In this document: piece after piece, positions 1 to 11,894 of the stretch
Position numbering within the stretch: the first letter of the stretch is position 1
Layout of the letters: each line of letters begins with the position of its first letter
Assembly (NCBI GenBank): GCA_026075535.2
Contig: AP026548.1
Span: 8,804,001-8,868,000 of the forward strand
Source of the DNA: Tricholoma matsutake
Lineage: Eukaryota > Basidiomycota > Agaricomycetes > Agaricales > Tricholomataceae
Direction: 5' to 3'
Length of the DNA stretch: 64,000 nt
Translations under genes and position numbers: made by a program
Notes under the pieces: generated by a model
The model's database searches: none
Seen by the model: the letters and a program-made list of their open reading frames with translations, nothing else
What the model was told of the DNA's origin: nothing

Positions 1-198
1 TTTTTGAAGTCAGTCGAGGAAATATCAGACTTGTTCAAAGCCCGATATCGCTGCGATATTGCTCGAAACTGGTTCGGAACCCATCGACGATGTTCCAAGT
101 GTATATCCTGAGCTGTACGAAGGTCAAGGGAATTGTATTATGGCAGCCAAAGGCATACAAAGAATTTTGAGGTGTCGTGAAGAATTTTGAAGCATTCT

Positions 199-275
199 CG
201 TGACTTTGTAGAGCTTTGTAGAGCTTTGTAGAGCTTCGGAGGGGTTCGGAGGGGTTCGGAGGGGTTCGTATGGGC
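199..275. repeat. short tandem repeats
   Basis: Two adjacent short tandem arrays are visible. The first repeats tgtagagct about three times and the second repeats tcggaggggt about three times. No gene or regulatory role can be assigned. The first 300 bases otherwise hold nothing recognisable. Confidence 0.7.
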
Positions 276-364
276 TCATAGAGCTTTGACAACAATCATA
301 GATGTGTTTTCTGAGCTTGAACAACAAGGTGGACCTACCAATGTGTAGCTTGGAAGACCCAATA

Positions 365-1019
365 TGTTACAATTTTCCTTGTAACTCATGGAACCCGACC
401 GACCCGATGATCCCCTCCAGATGGGAGGCACTACCTGATTCATGCCTAGGGCATGTCCTTGACACCAGACACATGCACGACACATGCCGACTGCATGCAT
501 TTGATCCCCTTCCCGTGGAAGGCACCCTTGATGCATGGTGACTCCATGCACCCGAACCCATTCCCACACATGCTGTGATACGACAGCCCCTTGACATGAG
601 GTCCATGATGTCGGACTCTCACGATTGACATGCTGCGCCGCAGCACTCTGTGACATCGGACGCCTCATGCAAGGCATGAGGCTTATTGTTTCTATTCATA
701 CCTGATACACATCTACCTTTCCGATTGGACAATAAGGACCTTCCTACTAGTATAAGTACTACGACTTGTAGTAGGGATGTCCTTAGTTTAGATCTAGGCA
801 TTCTACAGCCTTAACTTGCAACTCACAAACTTATTCGAAACCACTAAGGAAGCCCCTTAGTGCATGAACCTGAACAACTCTATGCAGAAGCCCTGCTAGA
901 GTGCACTGCCAATCTTACGTCGGACACTCCGAGTAAGACCAGTGCCAAACGACTCGTCAAGGAAGCACCTCGTCAAACAACATTGACTAGATCGAGTGGT
1001 TGAGGCTTCGCCCTTAACA
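365..1019. mobile_element. solo LTR with 5-bp target duplication
   Basis: The segment starts TGTTAC and ends TTAACA, giving the inverted TGTTA/TAACA ends expected of an LTR. It is flanked by CAATA (360-364) and CGATA (1020-1024), a 5-bp target duplication differing by one CpG transition. A TATA-like tataagtac lies near 750. No gag or pol is adjacent, so it is a solo LTR left by LTR-LTR recombination. It is inserted in the left arm of the large inverted repeat. Confidence 0.7.
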
Positions 1020-1599
1020 CGATAAGCATAAGATAACGCATTCAATATGTTTGTTGTCCAGCACGCATACACATCATAAGATATACCACAAAAGTACATG
1101 GAACAAAGCAAACCTCAGGTGGCTGTAGAACCTTCCACCAATGCACAAACCTCAGCCAGTCCAAAAACCATCAGCAACATGGCTCTAATTCAGATCCGAG
1201 TGCAGCACATTGGACAGGTGGTGCTCTCACCCTCCCATCTGCGTGTGGTAAGCCATTCACTGATACATGTGTGATCAAAAAGATGGCCACATGCAAGGCT
1301 GAAAGGTATTATTCAATAGTGCTTATAGCACCACAAGCAAGTCCTGGGTGCTCATGGGATAGGATCATTCATGGTTTCCATGCAAATTGCACACTGCAGA
1401 AAAGTATGCAAATGTGTCATGAGCTGAATGATATGGCTTAGTGTCAAGGTATGGTGGAGGTAGAATAACACCTACAGGAATTGACTGGTCTATCTCACGC
1501 TTGGCCTGCAGGGTTCCTGATATTTGAAGGTAAACAAGTAGAATTGGAGTGATGAACTTCTTGAAGCTGCTGGAGGGTTGACTCCTGCAAATTCTGAAG
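1020..1599 (+). repeat. left arm of large inverted repeat
   Basis: This segment is the reverse complement of 6676-7258. Differences are mainly CG versus TG or CA. The outer part of the arm is split off by the solo LTR at 365-1019. Confidence 0.85.
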
Positions 1600-1730
1600 G
1601 CAGTGTTGCTCCACTTCAAGAGAAACACAAGTCTACTGATACTGTTGGCCTGTTGGTAAATGTAGTATGGGTTACTAAGACTTGCCTCCAGCCCCTGGGC
1701 TACACTGATATCAAGTAACACCTTCTCCAT
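1365..1730 (-). pseudogene. conserved reading frame in left inverted-repeat arm
   Basis: A 121-codon minus-strand frame ends in the motif CNLHGNHE. Its last 78 or so residues, from FRICRSQPSS onward, are nearly identical to those of the frame at 6657-6914 in the other arm. The first 43 residues lie inside the boundary of the repeat and are unique to this copy. It may be a terminal exon of the decayed minus-strand gene to its right. I do not recognise the protein and claim no function. Confidence 0.35.
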
Positions 1731-1809
1731 CTCGATGTTGCATAGCTTCTTGGTTAGTTCACTGACTTCCTAAACAAGTTCAAGTTGTTATTGACAGAGA
1801 TCAAATGGG

Positions 1810-3700
1810 TTAGTTAAACATTCCGACCTGTTGGTGCTGCCTTTGGGTTTGTGCTAGGCAATGGTGCGACCCAGATGCCTGTTTTTTCAGTTGTTCGTGT
1901 TCCTTTTTTTGGGAAATTAACATAAGAAGGAGGATGAGGAATATTGACCTGATGGAGCACCTTGCATTCTGCTGTAGCAACTCATTTGTGGCCATTAGCT
2001 CAGGGATCAGTATGCCATGCTCCTAAGATAAATTAATTGCAGCCACAGTACCAGGAAGCTAAGGTGTACTGTAGTTCTTCTAGGTTCATTTGATTTTTCT
2101 GCCTCAGCCTCAGCACTAGTGCTGCCTTGACAATTTGGGTCATCTAATACAGTCAACAGTGCAAAACAGCGAGTTTTTTGGGGTGGATCATCTCCATGTG
2201 GCATTATGCCAATTTTGTCTGCAAGCTCACGCTTCTTGCTGAAGGCTTCATATATCCGTGCTTGCAGTAAGATACTGATGGGGAAGGTAGTAGGCCACTG
2301 CAGGGTTGATCCTTGATTTATTAGGGGGAGAATTTAAGAGCAGTCCAAGAGCAGTCCAGGTTTACAAAGAGGTTAATTAAAAAGGTGCTCAGTGCCCATC
2401 CAAGTTTATTGATGCCGTCTCTTAGCCAATCGGGCCCTTTGGCTCTTTGCCCAAAGACACTGATCTCCAATCGCCAATGCAGGGTGCTTTCCCAATCTCA
2501 ACCCAATCTATGGGTTTCAGTTTGTTTTTTGGTGGCCATGGTAAGACGAGTTGAGTATACATAGTATCATTGCTGCAAAGTGTGCTCACTGGGTTGGGCG
2601 CTGCCAGCGGCTGCTCACATGGATCAACCATGTGATGTTTCTCAACTCAAGCGCCAGGCTAATACTAATAGTAATAGTGAGGCCGCTGAGGTGCAAGTCT
2701 GGTCACGATAAAACATGCTGCACATGGAAGTGGATGTGGAGTCACAGATGTGCTGCCAGTGATTTTTGCTGTCATACTATGATGGAGATGGAACATAGGA
2801 TGGGGGGGAAAAGAGGTAAGTACTCCACATTTATGTAATTTTTGCAGCTGTCGGTCATTGCAGAGGCCAGGGTTGGATTGGGCTTTGAGCAAAAACTCCG
2901 GAGTTGTATCAGCAACGTAAAAAGAAATCAACCATTTTAGGGTTGGCAAGGTTTCAGTCAAGGGAGAGAGCAAACATTAATTTGTAGTAAGTTCACAACA
3001 ACACAAATTGGAAGCCAGAGCTTAGCAGAGGCATAAAAACAAGTTAGAAGCCAGAGCTTAGCTCAAGCAGGGGTGTATAAATCATGGATGATCACTTCAT
3101 AGACTGGTTCAAGATTACATGTAAAATTATTTACAAATGGATGACATTTGGCACAGATTTGACATGCGTGTCCTTGAGTTGTACCACCGCCTGAATCACA
3201 TCGAGGTGCACCACTCAGGGTGGCAAGGATGTTCACCCCATGGGCTAAGATGATGCTTATCCAAGCGACAAACTAGAAAGGCAATTGGTGAGGTCTTGCA
3301 ATGACTGAATGTGAGAAATACATGCTTTCCAAAAGAATGGGGACCAATTAGGGTATGATACCAATATAATGAGGACAGCAAAAAGTGTATTGATCATGGC
3401 CTGTCTTGTTAATGTTGAACTGGTTGTAATTACTTCAAGCTCTGGTTCTGCACTTGAAGTGGATTCTTGGTTTGCCTTTATCACACCTGGGAGCTAAAGC
3501 ATGTTGTTTCAGCATGGTTTAGGGTGTGGGTTAGGTGGATCTTGCTAGACTTACTTTCTTCTCCCAAAGGGATATCCCTGGAATTCCACTGCTCAATCCC
3601 CCCACAATTAGGAACCGCCCACCATCCAAAGCAGTTGATGCAACAGCTTGAATCAACTCGCACTCTGTTCAGATTGATTATTATCAACAAATGATCGTAT
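1810..3700 (-). other. decayed minus-strand coding remnants, unassigned
   Basis: Short minus-strand frames at 1810-1995, 2665-2973 and 3257-3484 have coding-like composition and lie downstream of the WD40 remnant in the same orientation. Stops and frame changes separate them. They may be later exons of the same dead gene. No family is recognisable. Confidence 0.25.
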
Positions 3701-3739
3701 GCATTCTGGTGTGCACCTTGACCAGTCCCCAATGGTCAA

Positions 3740-4445
3740 TGATGAGCGCACTCACATTTCTCCCATCTACAGTCCAAGAGTCAGCAAGCTCTGATTAGCA
3801 CCTCCAAAGAAGGCTAGTCCTTGTGGAATTGCGTTGCCAATGCTGGCAGTCCAAACCAGCACCAAATTGACTTTAGAAGAGCTCTGGTCAGCAAGGAATC
3901 CACATGTAATACAGGCCACTCACCGCATTGTTCAACGTTAAACAACTTCATCTGCCCAGAGTGGCTAGCAACTGCCAGCCAGCAATTCAATGGGTCATAA
4001 GCCTGTGCTTCCACGGCATCATTAAAATCAAAGGGGGTAAAAAACACAGCATTTTTCCACAGAAACCACTGTGGAGAGGTGGATGAGAACACCCACCCAT
4101 CAGGTAGAAGGGGTAAAACTTATGGTACTGTCTTTTGACATAGGACACAAATCCACAGAGCCTCTGCCAGTTCCCATGCAGATGGAGGTGGAAGTTCCTT
4201 CAACAGAGGGTTCGACACTGATCCAAGTCAATGCAGTAACCTGGCCCCATTTTGTGTTATGGAGAACTTGTTCACAGTTGAAGTCTTGGGTATTCCATAT
4301 TCAAACACATTCATCATCACCTGCAGCATTCTAAGGGTTGCAGCTTGAATAAATCCAGATTGACATACCTCCACTCAGCAGAAGCCTTCTGTCCTTTGAG
4401 AATATCAACACATTGATGGCACCTTTAATGCTCACTAGTTTCTTG
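3740..4445 (-). pseudogene. WD40-repeat protein gene remnant
   Basis: On the minus strand a classic WD40 block can be read across an intron: a segment starting GAINVLIFSKDRR and ending SGG (about 4372-4430), then DDECV, an in-frame TGA, and IWNTQDFNCEQ (about 4262-4320). A second strand begins WGQVTALTWISV near 4250. A further blade reads LAVASHSGQMKLFNVE (about 3935-3985) before a gtgagt donor. WD40 proteins form beta-propellers that scaffold other proteins, and no specific partner can be inferred. The TGA stands where Arg (CGA) would be expected between V and IW. The gene lies inside the inverted-repeat region and diverges from the gene at 4747. Confidence 0.6.
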
Positions 4446-4746
4446 CAAAAGCTATATTGAGGTACCTGAGAAAAACACTAAACCAGTCAAGGCCAGAAAA
4501 ACTGCACTTCAGCAGACATAGTACTTGATAGTGAATTGGTGAGTGGTTTTTGCGGGGAGTTTGGGGTTTGGTAGGTTGAGGAGGTTGATCTCAAGGAGGT
4601 ATAAAGTGAAAAAAAAACAAAGAGTGCAAAAATGCCATAGCCACCCTTTGTCCTGGCAAAGGTTCCCGGTTTCCAGTTGAAAGAAAGGGAAAACACTGGA
4701 AAGAAAGAGAGATTTAAGATATGTACCTAGTATTTTTGCTTCACCC

Positions 4747-5543
4747 ATGGCCTCCAATGTTCCTTACATCCAAAAGCCCCATCCCCTTATCGCAGCTCGG
4801 ATTGAGTATACACTTGCACCTGCACCTCCTCTGCCCACAATCACACCACACATTGAATTCATTGCTGAGTGTCTGACATACTCTCAAGATGTTGCTGGAG
4901 GGAGTTCAGCCACAATGGTTGGACATAACGATGACAACAGTTTGAACCGTCGTCCAGCAGCTGCATCAGATTCTTCTGGTGATGACTCACCTGATGACTC
5001 AGCCCAACCTGCAAGGCTCAACCAGCGGTGCTCAAGCTGCAACTTGAAGATACCCAAACCTACCGGAGAACCTGGCAGGCCAGGTTCAGGAGGATTCTGT
5101 GTTGAAGATTCACTTGTAAAGACACATGGGTGGTCCGAAGATTCAGTCAGAAAACTCACGGTGTGTTCCACAAGATTGTTCTCAGATTCTAACAGCACTG
5201 ACAATACCTATGAGCAGGAGACTGTCCAGGTGGAAGCGAGAAAGCAACTAAACACAACAATCAGCTACCATGACCAGAGCAAACACGCCATTCAAAAGAT
5301 TTGCACTAAGGTGTGCCAGTTCCATACCCATGTACTCCTTTCTTATGTGGATCTCTCAACCAGATGACAGACAACAGCCACTGGCCGGAGCTGAAGAATT
5401 ATGAGGGCTGTTGGCCAGTCCACAGCATCTTAAAACTAGCACTAAAATACAGCACTGAGGCATCTCATTGCACAAGTGCAAATGATGCCAACTGGCGGAT
5501 GCGTGCTGCCTTGAGGGGTTCTAGCCCTGAAGAAGGGGTGTAG
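4747..5543 (+). CDS. two-exon protein of an unnamed, apparently element-associated family
   Basis: Exon 1 (4747-5310, 188 codons) and exon 2 (5364-5543) join in phase across a 53-nt GT-AG intron (5311-5363) to give about 247 residues ending at TAG. The N-terminal half is Ser/Asp-rich and contains a CSSC pair near residue 97. The C-terminal part reads ARKQLNTTISYHDQ and then, after the splice, LKNYEGCWPVHSILKLALKY. From general knowledge I associate this tail with an expanded uncharacterised family in Agaricomycete genomes, but I could not verify that. The start is chosen at the first ATG, in ccATGg context. It diverges from the WD40 remnant, so the two may share a promoter. The frame is intact, but its location inside a repeat argues against a housekeeping gene. 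Function is unknown. Confidence 0.5.
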
Positions 5544-6656
5544 TACTTGCAGCTCTAGTTTTGTAGTTTTCAACTTGTAGATGAGCATGAGTTCACAGTT
5601 AAATTTTGCAATTGTTTACAGTAATGTCACTTTAAATTTAGTATCATTGTCCCCAGTGACATCGACTCAGCCTAAATAGCCTGTAATGGGATCACAAATG
5701 GTACTTAGCCTGGAGTAAAAGGAAGATGCAGTGGGTGTCAGAGAGATCGAGATTTCTTTCTTCCATTCATTTAGGAAATCTGAGTTGTCTTCTTGGAAAA
5801 TGTAGTTCTGGTCAAACTCCTTGCTAAGCAGGGCTAAAATGTCATCCATGGGTGAGTGCAAGTGTACCTTCATCCAAGCTTCAGGTAGTTGGTCATGGAT
5901 CAGAAGCTAAAGCTCTCTTAAAATTCCTCTAAAAAAATAAGGTCATGGAGGACTGGGAAACAGGGAGATGTTGAGGGCAAGGAAATGGGGAAGTGCTACA
6001 GTGATGCTGTGCGTGGTTGTTGAATGTTCATTACTGGGGTCACTTTGATCATAAATGAGGTACTCCAGAGGGGAAGTAGGAGGGCCTTGTGGACACCTCC
6101 TCAGAAATGGCATCCACGGTGGCCCCAACAGCTGCAGAGTCAACAACCTGCCCTAAGTCCACGCCTCTGGCATGGACATCAAGAACCGTTGGTATTAGGG
6201 CTTCCCAATGACCTGGTATGGAAGCACGACCATGACATTCTACTTGCAGTGTTCAAGCCTCAATGGCATGAGGGTTGGAGCATGCTGTAATCACCAGGAT
6301 TTGGGGGTGGAAGGACTACACTTGGAAAAACTTCAAATGGAAGCTACCACCATGATGTTCTACTATCATGATGGTGGGAAGGGCTTGTGGGCACTATAAT
6401 AGCCAGAGCTGAGGGGTAAGAATCTTCCTGAGAAAAATATGACTTGCCTGCTGCAGTAAGCCACTTGTGGAGGATTCAGAGGAGCTCCTCATTGAGCTCA
6501 GAAAGAGTGGGGTCAAGTCTGACACAGACAAATTGCCAATTCTTTCGATCATGCCTATTTGTTTCATGAAGGTGAGGGCCTTGAGGAGCTTCGTATAGGT
6601 GCTTGATAACAGCTTGTAGATGAAAGTCCCAAACTCAACGCTGATCAGTGTAAGGG
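5544..6656. other. no clear gene
   Basis: Only short frames occur here (for example minus 5667-5873 and plus 6024-6290). None shows a recognisable domain or convincing splice structure. The stretch is probably non-coding or decayed interior of the inverted-repeat region. Confidence 0.4.
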
Positions 6657-6914
6657 GTGCATATTGGGAAGAACTGGGAATTCAGAATTTGCAGGAGTCA
6701 ACCCTCCAGCAGCTTCAAGAAGTTCATCACTCCAATTCTACTTGTTTACCTTCAAATATCAGGAATCCTGCAGGCCAAGCGTGAGATAGACCAGTCAATT
6801 CCTGTAGGTGTTATTCTACCTCCACCATACCTTGACACTAAGCCATATCATTCAGCTCATGACACATTTGCATACTTTTCTGCAGTGTGCAATTTGCATG
6901 GAAACCATGAATGA
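6657..6914 (+). pseudogene. conserved reading frame in right inverted-repeat arm
   Basis: This 85-codon frame, from FRICRSQPSS to CNLHGNHE, is the counterpart of the minus-strand frame at 1365-1730. Only one or two residues differ in the shared part, so the coding part of the arms is as well conserved as the rest. It lacks the 5' portion seen in the left copy. Function unknown. Confidence 0.35.
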
Positions 6915-7294
6915 TCCTATCCCATGAGCACCCAGGACTTGCTTGTGGTGCTATAAGCACTATTGAATAATACCTTTCAGCCTTGCATGTGGCCATCTTT
7001 TTGATCACACATGTATCAGTGAATGGCTTACCATGCGCAGATGGGAGGGCGAGAGCACCACCTGTCCAACGTGCCGCACTCGGATCTCAATTAGAGCCAC
7101 ATTGTTGATGGTTTTTGGACTGGCTGAGGTTTGTGCATTGGTGGAAGGTTCTACAGCCACCTGAGGTTTGCTTTGTTCCATGTACTTTTGCAGTATATCT
7201 TATGATGTGTACATGTGCTGGATGACAAACGTATTGAATGTGTTATCTTATGCTTATCAGATCTTCCAAGCTACACGTACTTGTTGTTGACCCA
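6676..7294 (-). repeat. right arm of large inverted repeat
   Basis: This is the reverse complement of 1020-1599 plus a short outer part matching about 340-355. It has no inserted LTR, so it shows the arm before insertion. Confidence 0.8.
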
Positions 7295-7299
7295 AAAAT

Positions 7300-8700
7300 A
7301 ATATTTTCAAGGATCCTGGCAATTGAGGGGAGTAGTGTTGTGTGGAATGAATATACGAACAAAGTTTTGACACATCAATAACAGCCTGGGGTCATGGTCC
7401 CAACGATCTTCATGATGTTTGGAGTATGAAGTTCAACGTGTCACTCTGAGCATATTGTAAACATGGTTTTCTCCTCCAGCAGATATCATCCACTAACAAC
7501 CAGAGGCAAATTCGACAAAGTAAACTAGTGTTGTCGCAGAGTAGAAAAGAATGAGGGTCAAGGATAGCCTCTGGAAAGCTAGCCACGAGTTGCCTGGTGC
7601 CAAAGGGGATGGATAATAGCTTTTAGATGAAGGTCCCAAACTCAATGCATATCAGCATGATTATTAACAACTGTTGCAGCCTCACAGTAACCAGGACTTT
7701 GTCAGTTGTATATTTGTAAGAACTGGAAATGGCAGAACTTCCGTAATGTGCGACTTGCCATGCTCACCACTCAATGGTGTGAGGGTTGCAGCCTGTTGTA
7801 ACCGCCTGGACTTAGAGTTGCCTGGCACCAAAGGGGATGGATAACAGCTTGTAGATGAAGGTCCCAAACTGAATGTATATCAGTGTGAGGATGACTTCTT
7901 TGGGCGCAAACTTTGAAGAACCTAAAATGACATCACACGAAGATCACAAGAAAAACAAGATCTGCCTGTCGGTCCCAAGCTCAATGCATGTCCATGTGAG
8001 ATTTGCAAACTGTTACAGCATCACAACAAGCAGGACTTCATCATGGTTGCAAGAACTTGAGGTGGAAGATTTGTGTTCTGGTGCTCAACGCTCAATGCTG
8101 TGAGGGGCTTAAGCATGCTGTAAGCGCAGGGACTTGGGACAAGAATATGACACAATTGTTGTGAGAAAAACCAGAGTTGCCTGGCACTGAAGGGGATGGA
8201 TAACAGCTTGTAGATGTCAGTACCAAACTCAATGCATATCAGCATTGTATATACTGGAAATGGCAGAACTACCATGACGTTCTCCTTGTGGTGCTCAACA
8301 CTCAATGGCATGAGGAGTTTGAAGGAGTTGTGACAGCCGTTGCCAGATTGTTGAACACCAAGGGATGATCGATGATCGCTGATTGCTGATGAGCAATGTC
8401 GATCAGCATATCCGATGTCTAACCGGCCAGAAAGACTTGGGCAAATTTGTATCATTTTGTCCACAACTCCTTCAAAGTTCAAACCCCTCGCGTTGTTGAG
8501 CCTTGAGCACCAGAACACAATTCTTCCACCTCAAGTTTGTGCAAGCATGATGAAGTCCTGCTTGTCGTGACGATGTTGCAGTTGGGAAATCTCACATGGA
8601 CATGTGTTGAGCTTGGGACCTGCCTCTACTACAGGATGTTATTGAGACCCTTTGGCAACAGGCAACTCTTCATTCTATAATTGTGTGGTATTCTTGCCCT
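7300..8700. repeat. cluster of related short repeats, forward copies
   Basis: Variants of a unit containing aaaggggatggataa(c/t)agc followed by tcccaaactcaatgcatatcag recur near 7600, 7820 and 8180. They are joined by further shared pieces such as gatgaagtcctgcttgt in either orientation. No coding potential is evident. Confidence 0.6.
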
Positions 8701-8780
8701 TGGCATAGTGTTGCCACTGGCTCAGCCGAGGTTTTTCAATAAAATGGACATAGCATATATTCTCTAAATTCACCGAAGTA

Positions 8781-9190
8781 ACCGCCAAGCCTCACTGGTA
8801 GTGTTGCCACTGGCTCAGCTGAGGTTTTTCAATAAAATGGATATAGCATGCCAGATGAATCTGCTAGATTCACCAGAATATTTGAGCCTATGGACATGCC
8901 CATAAGCCGAGGGGTCTTCCGCCAACATTAGCTTATCGAATCATCCCTTCTTGACATATTCACTCAGCTTTGATTTGAAGCTGAGCCATCAAGCCAAGTT
9001 TTGTTTATAAAATAACTCAGGGATGATTGATCAGTTCAACTAATGTTGGCAGATGACCCCTCGGCTTATGGGCACGTCCATAGGCTCAAATATTCTGGTG
9101 AATCTAGCAGATTCATCTGGCATGCTATATCCATTTTATTGAAAAACCTCGGCTGAGCCAGTGGCAACACTACCAGTGAGGCTTGGCGGT
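8781..9190. mobile_element. 410-bp MITE with long TIRs and TA target duplication
   Basis: The element starts ACCGCCAAGCCTCACTGG and ends with its reverse complement, flanked by TA at 8779-8780 and 9191-9192. The inverted arms stay nearly perfect for about 150 bp, so the whole element can fold into a long hairpin. TA duplication points to mobilisation by a Tc1/mariner-type transposase, but no transposase is encoded. A truncated copy of the arm lies just upstream at about 8708-8757. Confidence 0.85.
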
Positions 9191-9199
9191 TACAGTACG

Positions 9200-10130
9200 T
9201 TCAAACCCCTCACGCTGTTGAGCGTTGAGCACCAGAACACAATTCTCCCACCTCAAGTTTGTGCAAGCATGATGAAGTCCTGCTTGTCATGACAATGTAA
9301 CAGTTTGCAAATCTCATGCGGACATGTGCTGAGCTTGGGACCTGCATCTACAAGGTGCCTTTGGCGACAGGCAGGTTTTGTGTTTCTTGTGATAATTGTG
9401 TGGTATTCTTACCCTTGGCGATTACAGTATACTCAAACCCCTCACACCATCGAGCATTGAGCACTGCAAGTAGACCGTCATGGTAGTTCTGCCATTTCAA
9501 GTTTTTACAAGTATGCAACCAATGAAGTCCCGGTTACTGTGAGGCTGCAACAGTTGTTAAATCTCACACTATATGCATTGAGTTTGGGACCTGCTGTTAT
9601 CGATACTTCGGTGCCAGGCAAGTCTTGTTTTTCTTCTAATAATTGCATTGCATTCTTATACTCATGTTCCAGTGGTTACAGTACATTCAAACCCCTCCTG
9701 CACCATTGAGCATTGAGCACCGCAAGTAGAATGTCACCATGGTGCTTCCATTCGAAGTTCTGCCAAGTGTAGTTGTTCCACCCCCAAGCCCTGGTGGTTA
9801 CAGCAAGCTCAAACCCTCATGCCCTTGAGCATTGAGCACCACAAGTAGAGTTCTTCCTAATATGCAAGCCTCATGCTGATCTGCATTGAGTTTGGTACCA
9901 ACATCTACAAGCTGTTATCCATCCCCTTCGGTGCCAGGCAACTCTTGTTTTTCTTGCGATGATTGTGTCATATTTTTGTCCCAAGTCCCTGCACTTACAG
10001 CATGCTGAAACCCCTCATGCCATTGAGCGTTGAGCACCAGAACACAAATCTTCCACCTCAAGTTCTTGCAAGGATGATGAAGTCCTGCTTGTCATGACGC
10101 TGTAACAGTTTGCAAATCTGATGTGGACAT
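9200..10130. repeat. cluster of related short repeats, inverted copies
   Basis: Here the units of 7300-8700 recur in reverse orientation, for example ctgttatccatccccttcggtgcc near 9905-9930 and gatgaagtcctgcttgtcatgac at about 9270 and 10075. The MITE sits between the two oppositely oriented groups. The cluster ends where ABC transporter exon sequence begins. Confidence 0.6.
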
Positions 10131-10163
10131 GCGTTCGGGCAGCATGCCTGTATGTGGATATGG

Positions 10164-11894
10164 AGTGAGCTGATGGCAAGTATATATGACAAGGCACTGA
10201 AGAGCAAGGACTATTCAGGGATTGTGGATAAGGAGAAAGAGCAAGCAAAAACGGGCACAGGGGTGGGAGGTGAAGGTGAGGATCTTAATTCTACTGCAAC
10301 TCGTGAGTATTTCTGGCCTTGGGCTTAGGTTATGAACCTGATATATGTTTGTTTTGTCACAGTGAAGGAGAGCAAGAAGAAAGAGGAGAAGGAAAGGAAG
10401 GAGAGCAAGAAGGAGGAGCAGAAGGCAAGGGAGAAAGTGGATGACCCTAAGGCGGGTGCTGATGTCAGGAAAATCGTGAATCTGATGACTGGAGATGCTA
10501 ATAAGGTAAATCACTATTTCATGTGTGGGTAACTTGGGTTCTTGGATCACTGATCCTGTGAATAGATATTGCAAATGGTGTCAGGGTTGTATTTCCTTTA
10601 TGGGGGTATGTATGACACCTCGATGGGCTGCAACATATGCTGAGATGCACATGTTTGAATCCAATAGCACCGTTCAAGATCATGATAGCTGGGATCTTCC
10701 TATTCCAGTGGGGTTTCCATTTTGTCTGTATATTAATTGGGCTAACCCTACTCTGACTTCCAGACTTCTTGGATGGAGTGCCTTTGTGGGATTCGTGGTG
10801 CTGCTTGCAGGGTGGCCATTGAACAGCTTCATTGCACGATGTAGCATTCGGATTCAAAAAGGTTTGCTTGCAGCCAGAGATAAGCAGATGGGGGTGTTGA
10901 ACAAGTTAATTGGATCTGTGGGTTCACTAGCTTTCCATCTGACATTCTTTGTTCATTGTCTTTTGTAGGTCAAGTTCATCAAGTTCTTCACATGGGAGGA
11001 ATGATGGATTGAGCATGCACTGGATGCGAGGGAGCATGAGATGAAGTGGATGACCAAATGTTGGTTGTGTCACTGTTGTTCCTGCTTTTTCCTAGCAGGT
11101 CCCTGAGTTATTGTTGCGATTTCTAGCTTGTGTGAATTCAATGTTGTTCTACCTGTTGTGGACATGTGCCCCAATATTGGTGTCGATCATTTCATTCTTT
11201 GTGTATGTGATGCAGGGGAAGGAGTTGACTGTTAGCATTGCGTTTACAGTCAGCAATTCATGTTCTGGTGGTTGTACGATTTGTATTGGGGCAGTCAATT
11301 GCATTGTTCAATATGATCAGGTATGCAGGTCTGCTGTTTGGGGTTCCATGGAGTTTTACTCAATATCCCTAGGGCACCACTGAACGTCATCCCTATGTGC
11401 ACTATCCATTTTACCGCTGTGATCATTAACACAACCTAATGGATACCCTACTTTTAGACTGGCATTGCCCTAAATCACATCACAGTGTACCTTGATGAAG
11501 ATGAAGTCTCCTCCCAAGTCTCTTCTCTCAAGAGTGATGGCCTCTCCTCTCCTACCCCCACAGTAGACGAGGGCCTTGGCCTTGAGAATGCGTCCTTTAA
11601 ATGGAATGAGGTGGAGGAGGTTAAACCTAAAGATGAAGATGTTAGCAAGACATCTGTCGTATCTCAGACCCCGTCCCCTACTGCATATTGCCAAACTCAG
11701 TGGAGTGAAACCAATTGCCAGTGACATGTGCCCCAATTTGTGCATGGCATATGCAGGCCCTCTGACATCAGGGAATCAGGGTTTCATTGCCTGCTATTTG
11801 TCATTGCCATCTAGAATAGTTGGATTATGTACCCCTTGACAGTGCAGATAGTGCTATTTTGTTGGAGAATGTGGACCATCACTTTGAGTTGCGG
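10164..11894 (+). pseudogene. ABC transporter (ABCC/MRP type), truncated at both ends
   Basis: At least nine exons separated by 46-67-nt GT-AG introns can be read: to 10302, 10363-10505, 10566-10605, 10668-10707, 10764-10917, 10969-11059, 11127-11248, 11295-11320, about 11372-11395 and 11458 onward. They give the order of an ABCC protein: ELMASIYDKALK, a Lys/Glu linker, IVNLMTGDANK, LLGWSAFVGFVVLLAGWPLN, RIQKGLLAARDKQM, VKFIKFFTWEE, LLWTCAPILVSIISFFVYVM, ALFNMIRAPLNVIP, VYLDEDEVSSQVSSLK and finally HHFELR. These are the first membrane domain and the linker before nucleotide-binding domain 1. Such pumps export conjugates or drugs across plasma or vacuolar membranes using ATP. Nothing before ELMAS and no Walker A region is present. 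The gypsy LTR begins directly after the R codon, and an in-frame TGA follows FFTWEE where Arg is likely. It is certainly non-functional here. Confidence 0.85.

Larger units (their letters stand above)
316..7294. mobile_element. putative DNA element bounded by about 0.6-kb inverted repeats
   Basis: A stretch near 1020-1599 recurs in inverted orientation at 6676-7258 with roughly 95% identity by eye. A shorter matching part (gtgtagcttggaaga) lies outside the solo LTR at about 340-355 and is matched near 7260-7275, so the arms once extended further out. The inner 5 kb carries a minus-strand WD40 gene remnant and a divergent plus-strand two-exon gene. I found no transposase and no clear target duplication, so this could be a decayed large DNA transposon, a fold-back element, or an inverted segmental duplication. 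The arms differ mostly at CpG positions. Confidence 0.5.

Noticed and set aside
34..1111. Many short frames on both strands in the first kilobase
   Set aside because: They overlap each other, lack domains or splice context, and most fall inside the solo LTR.
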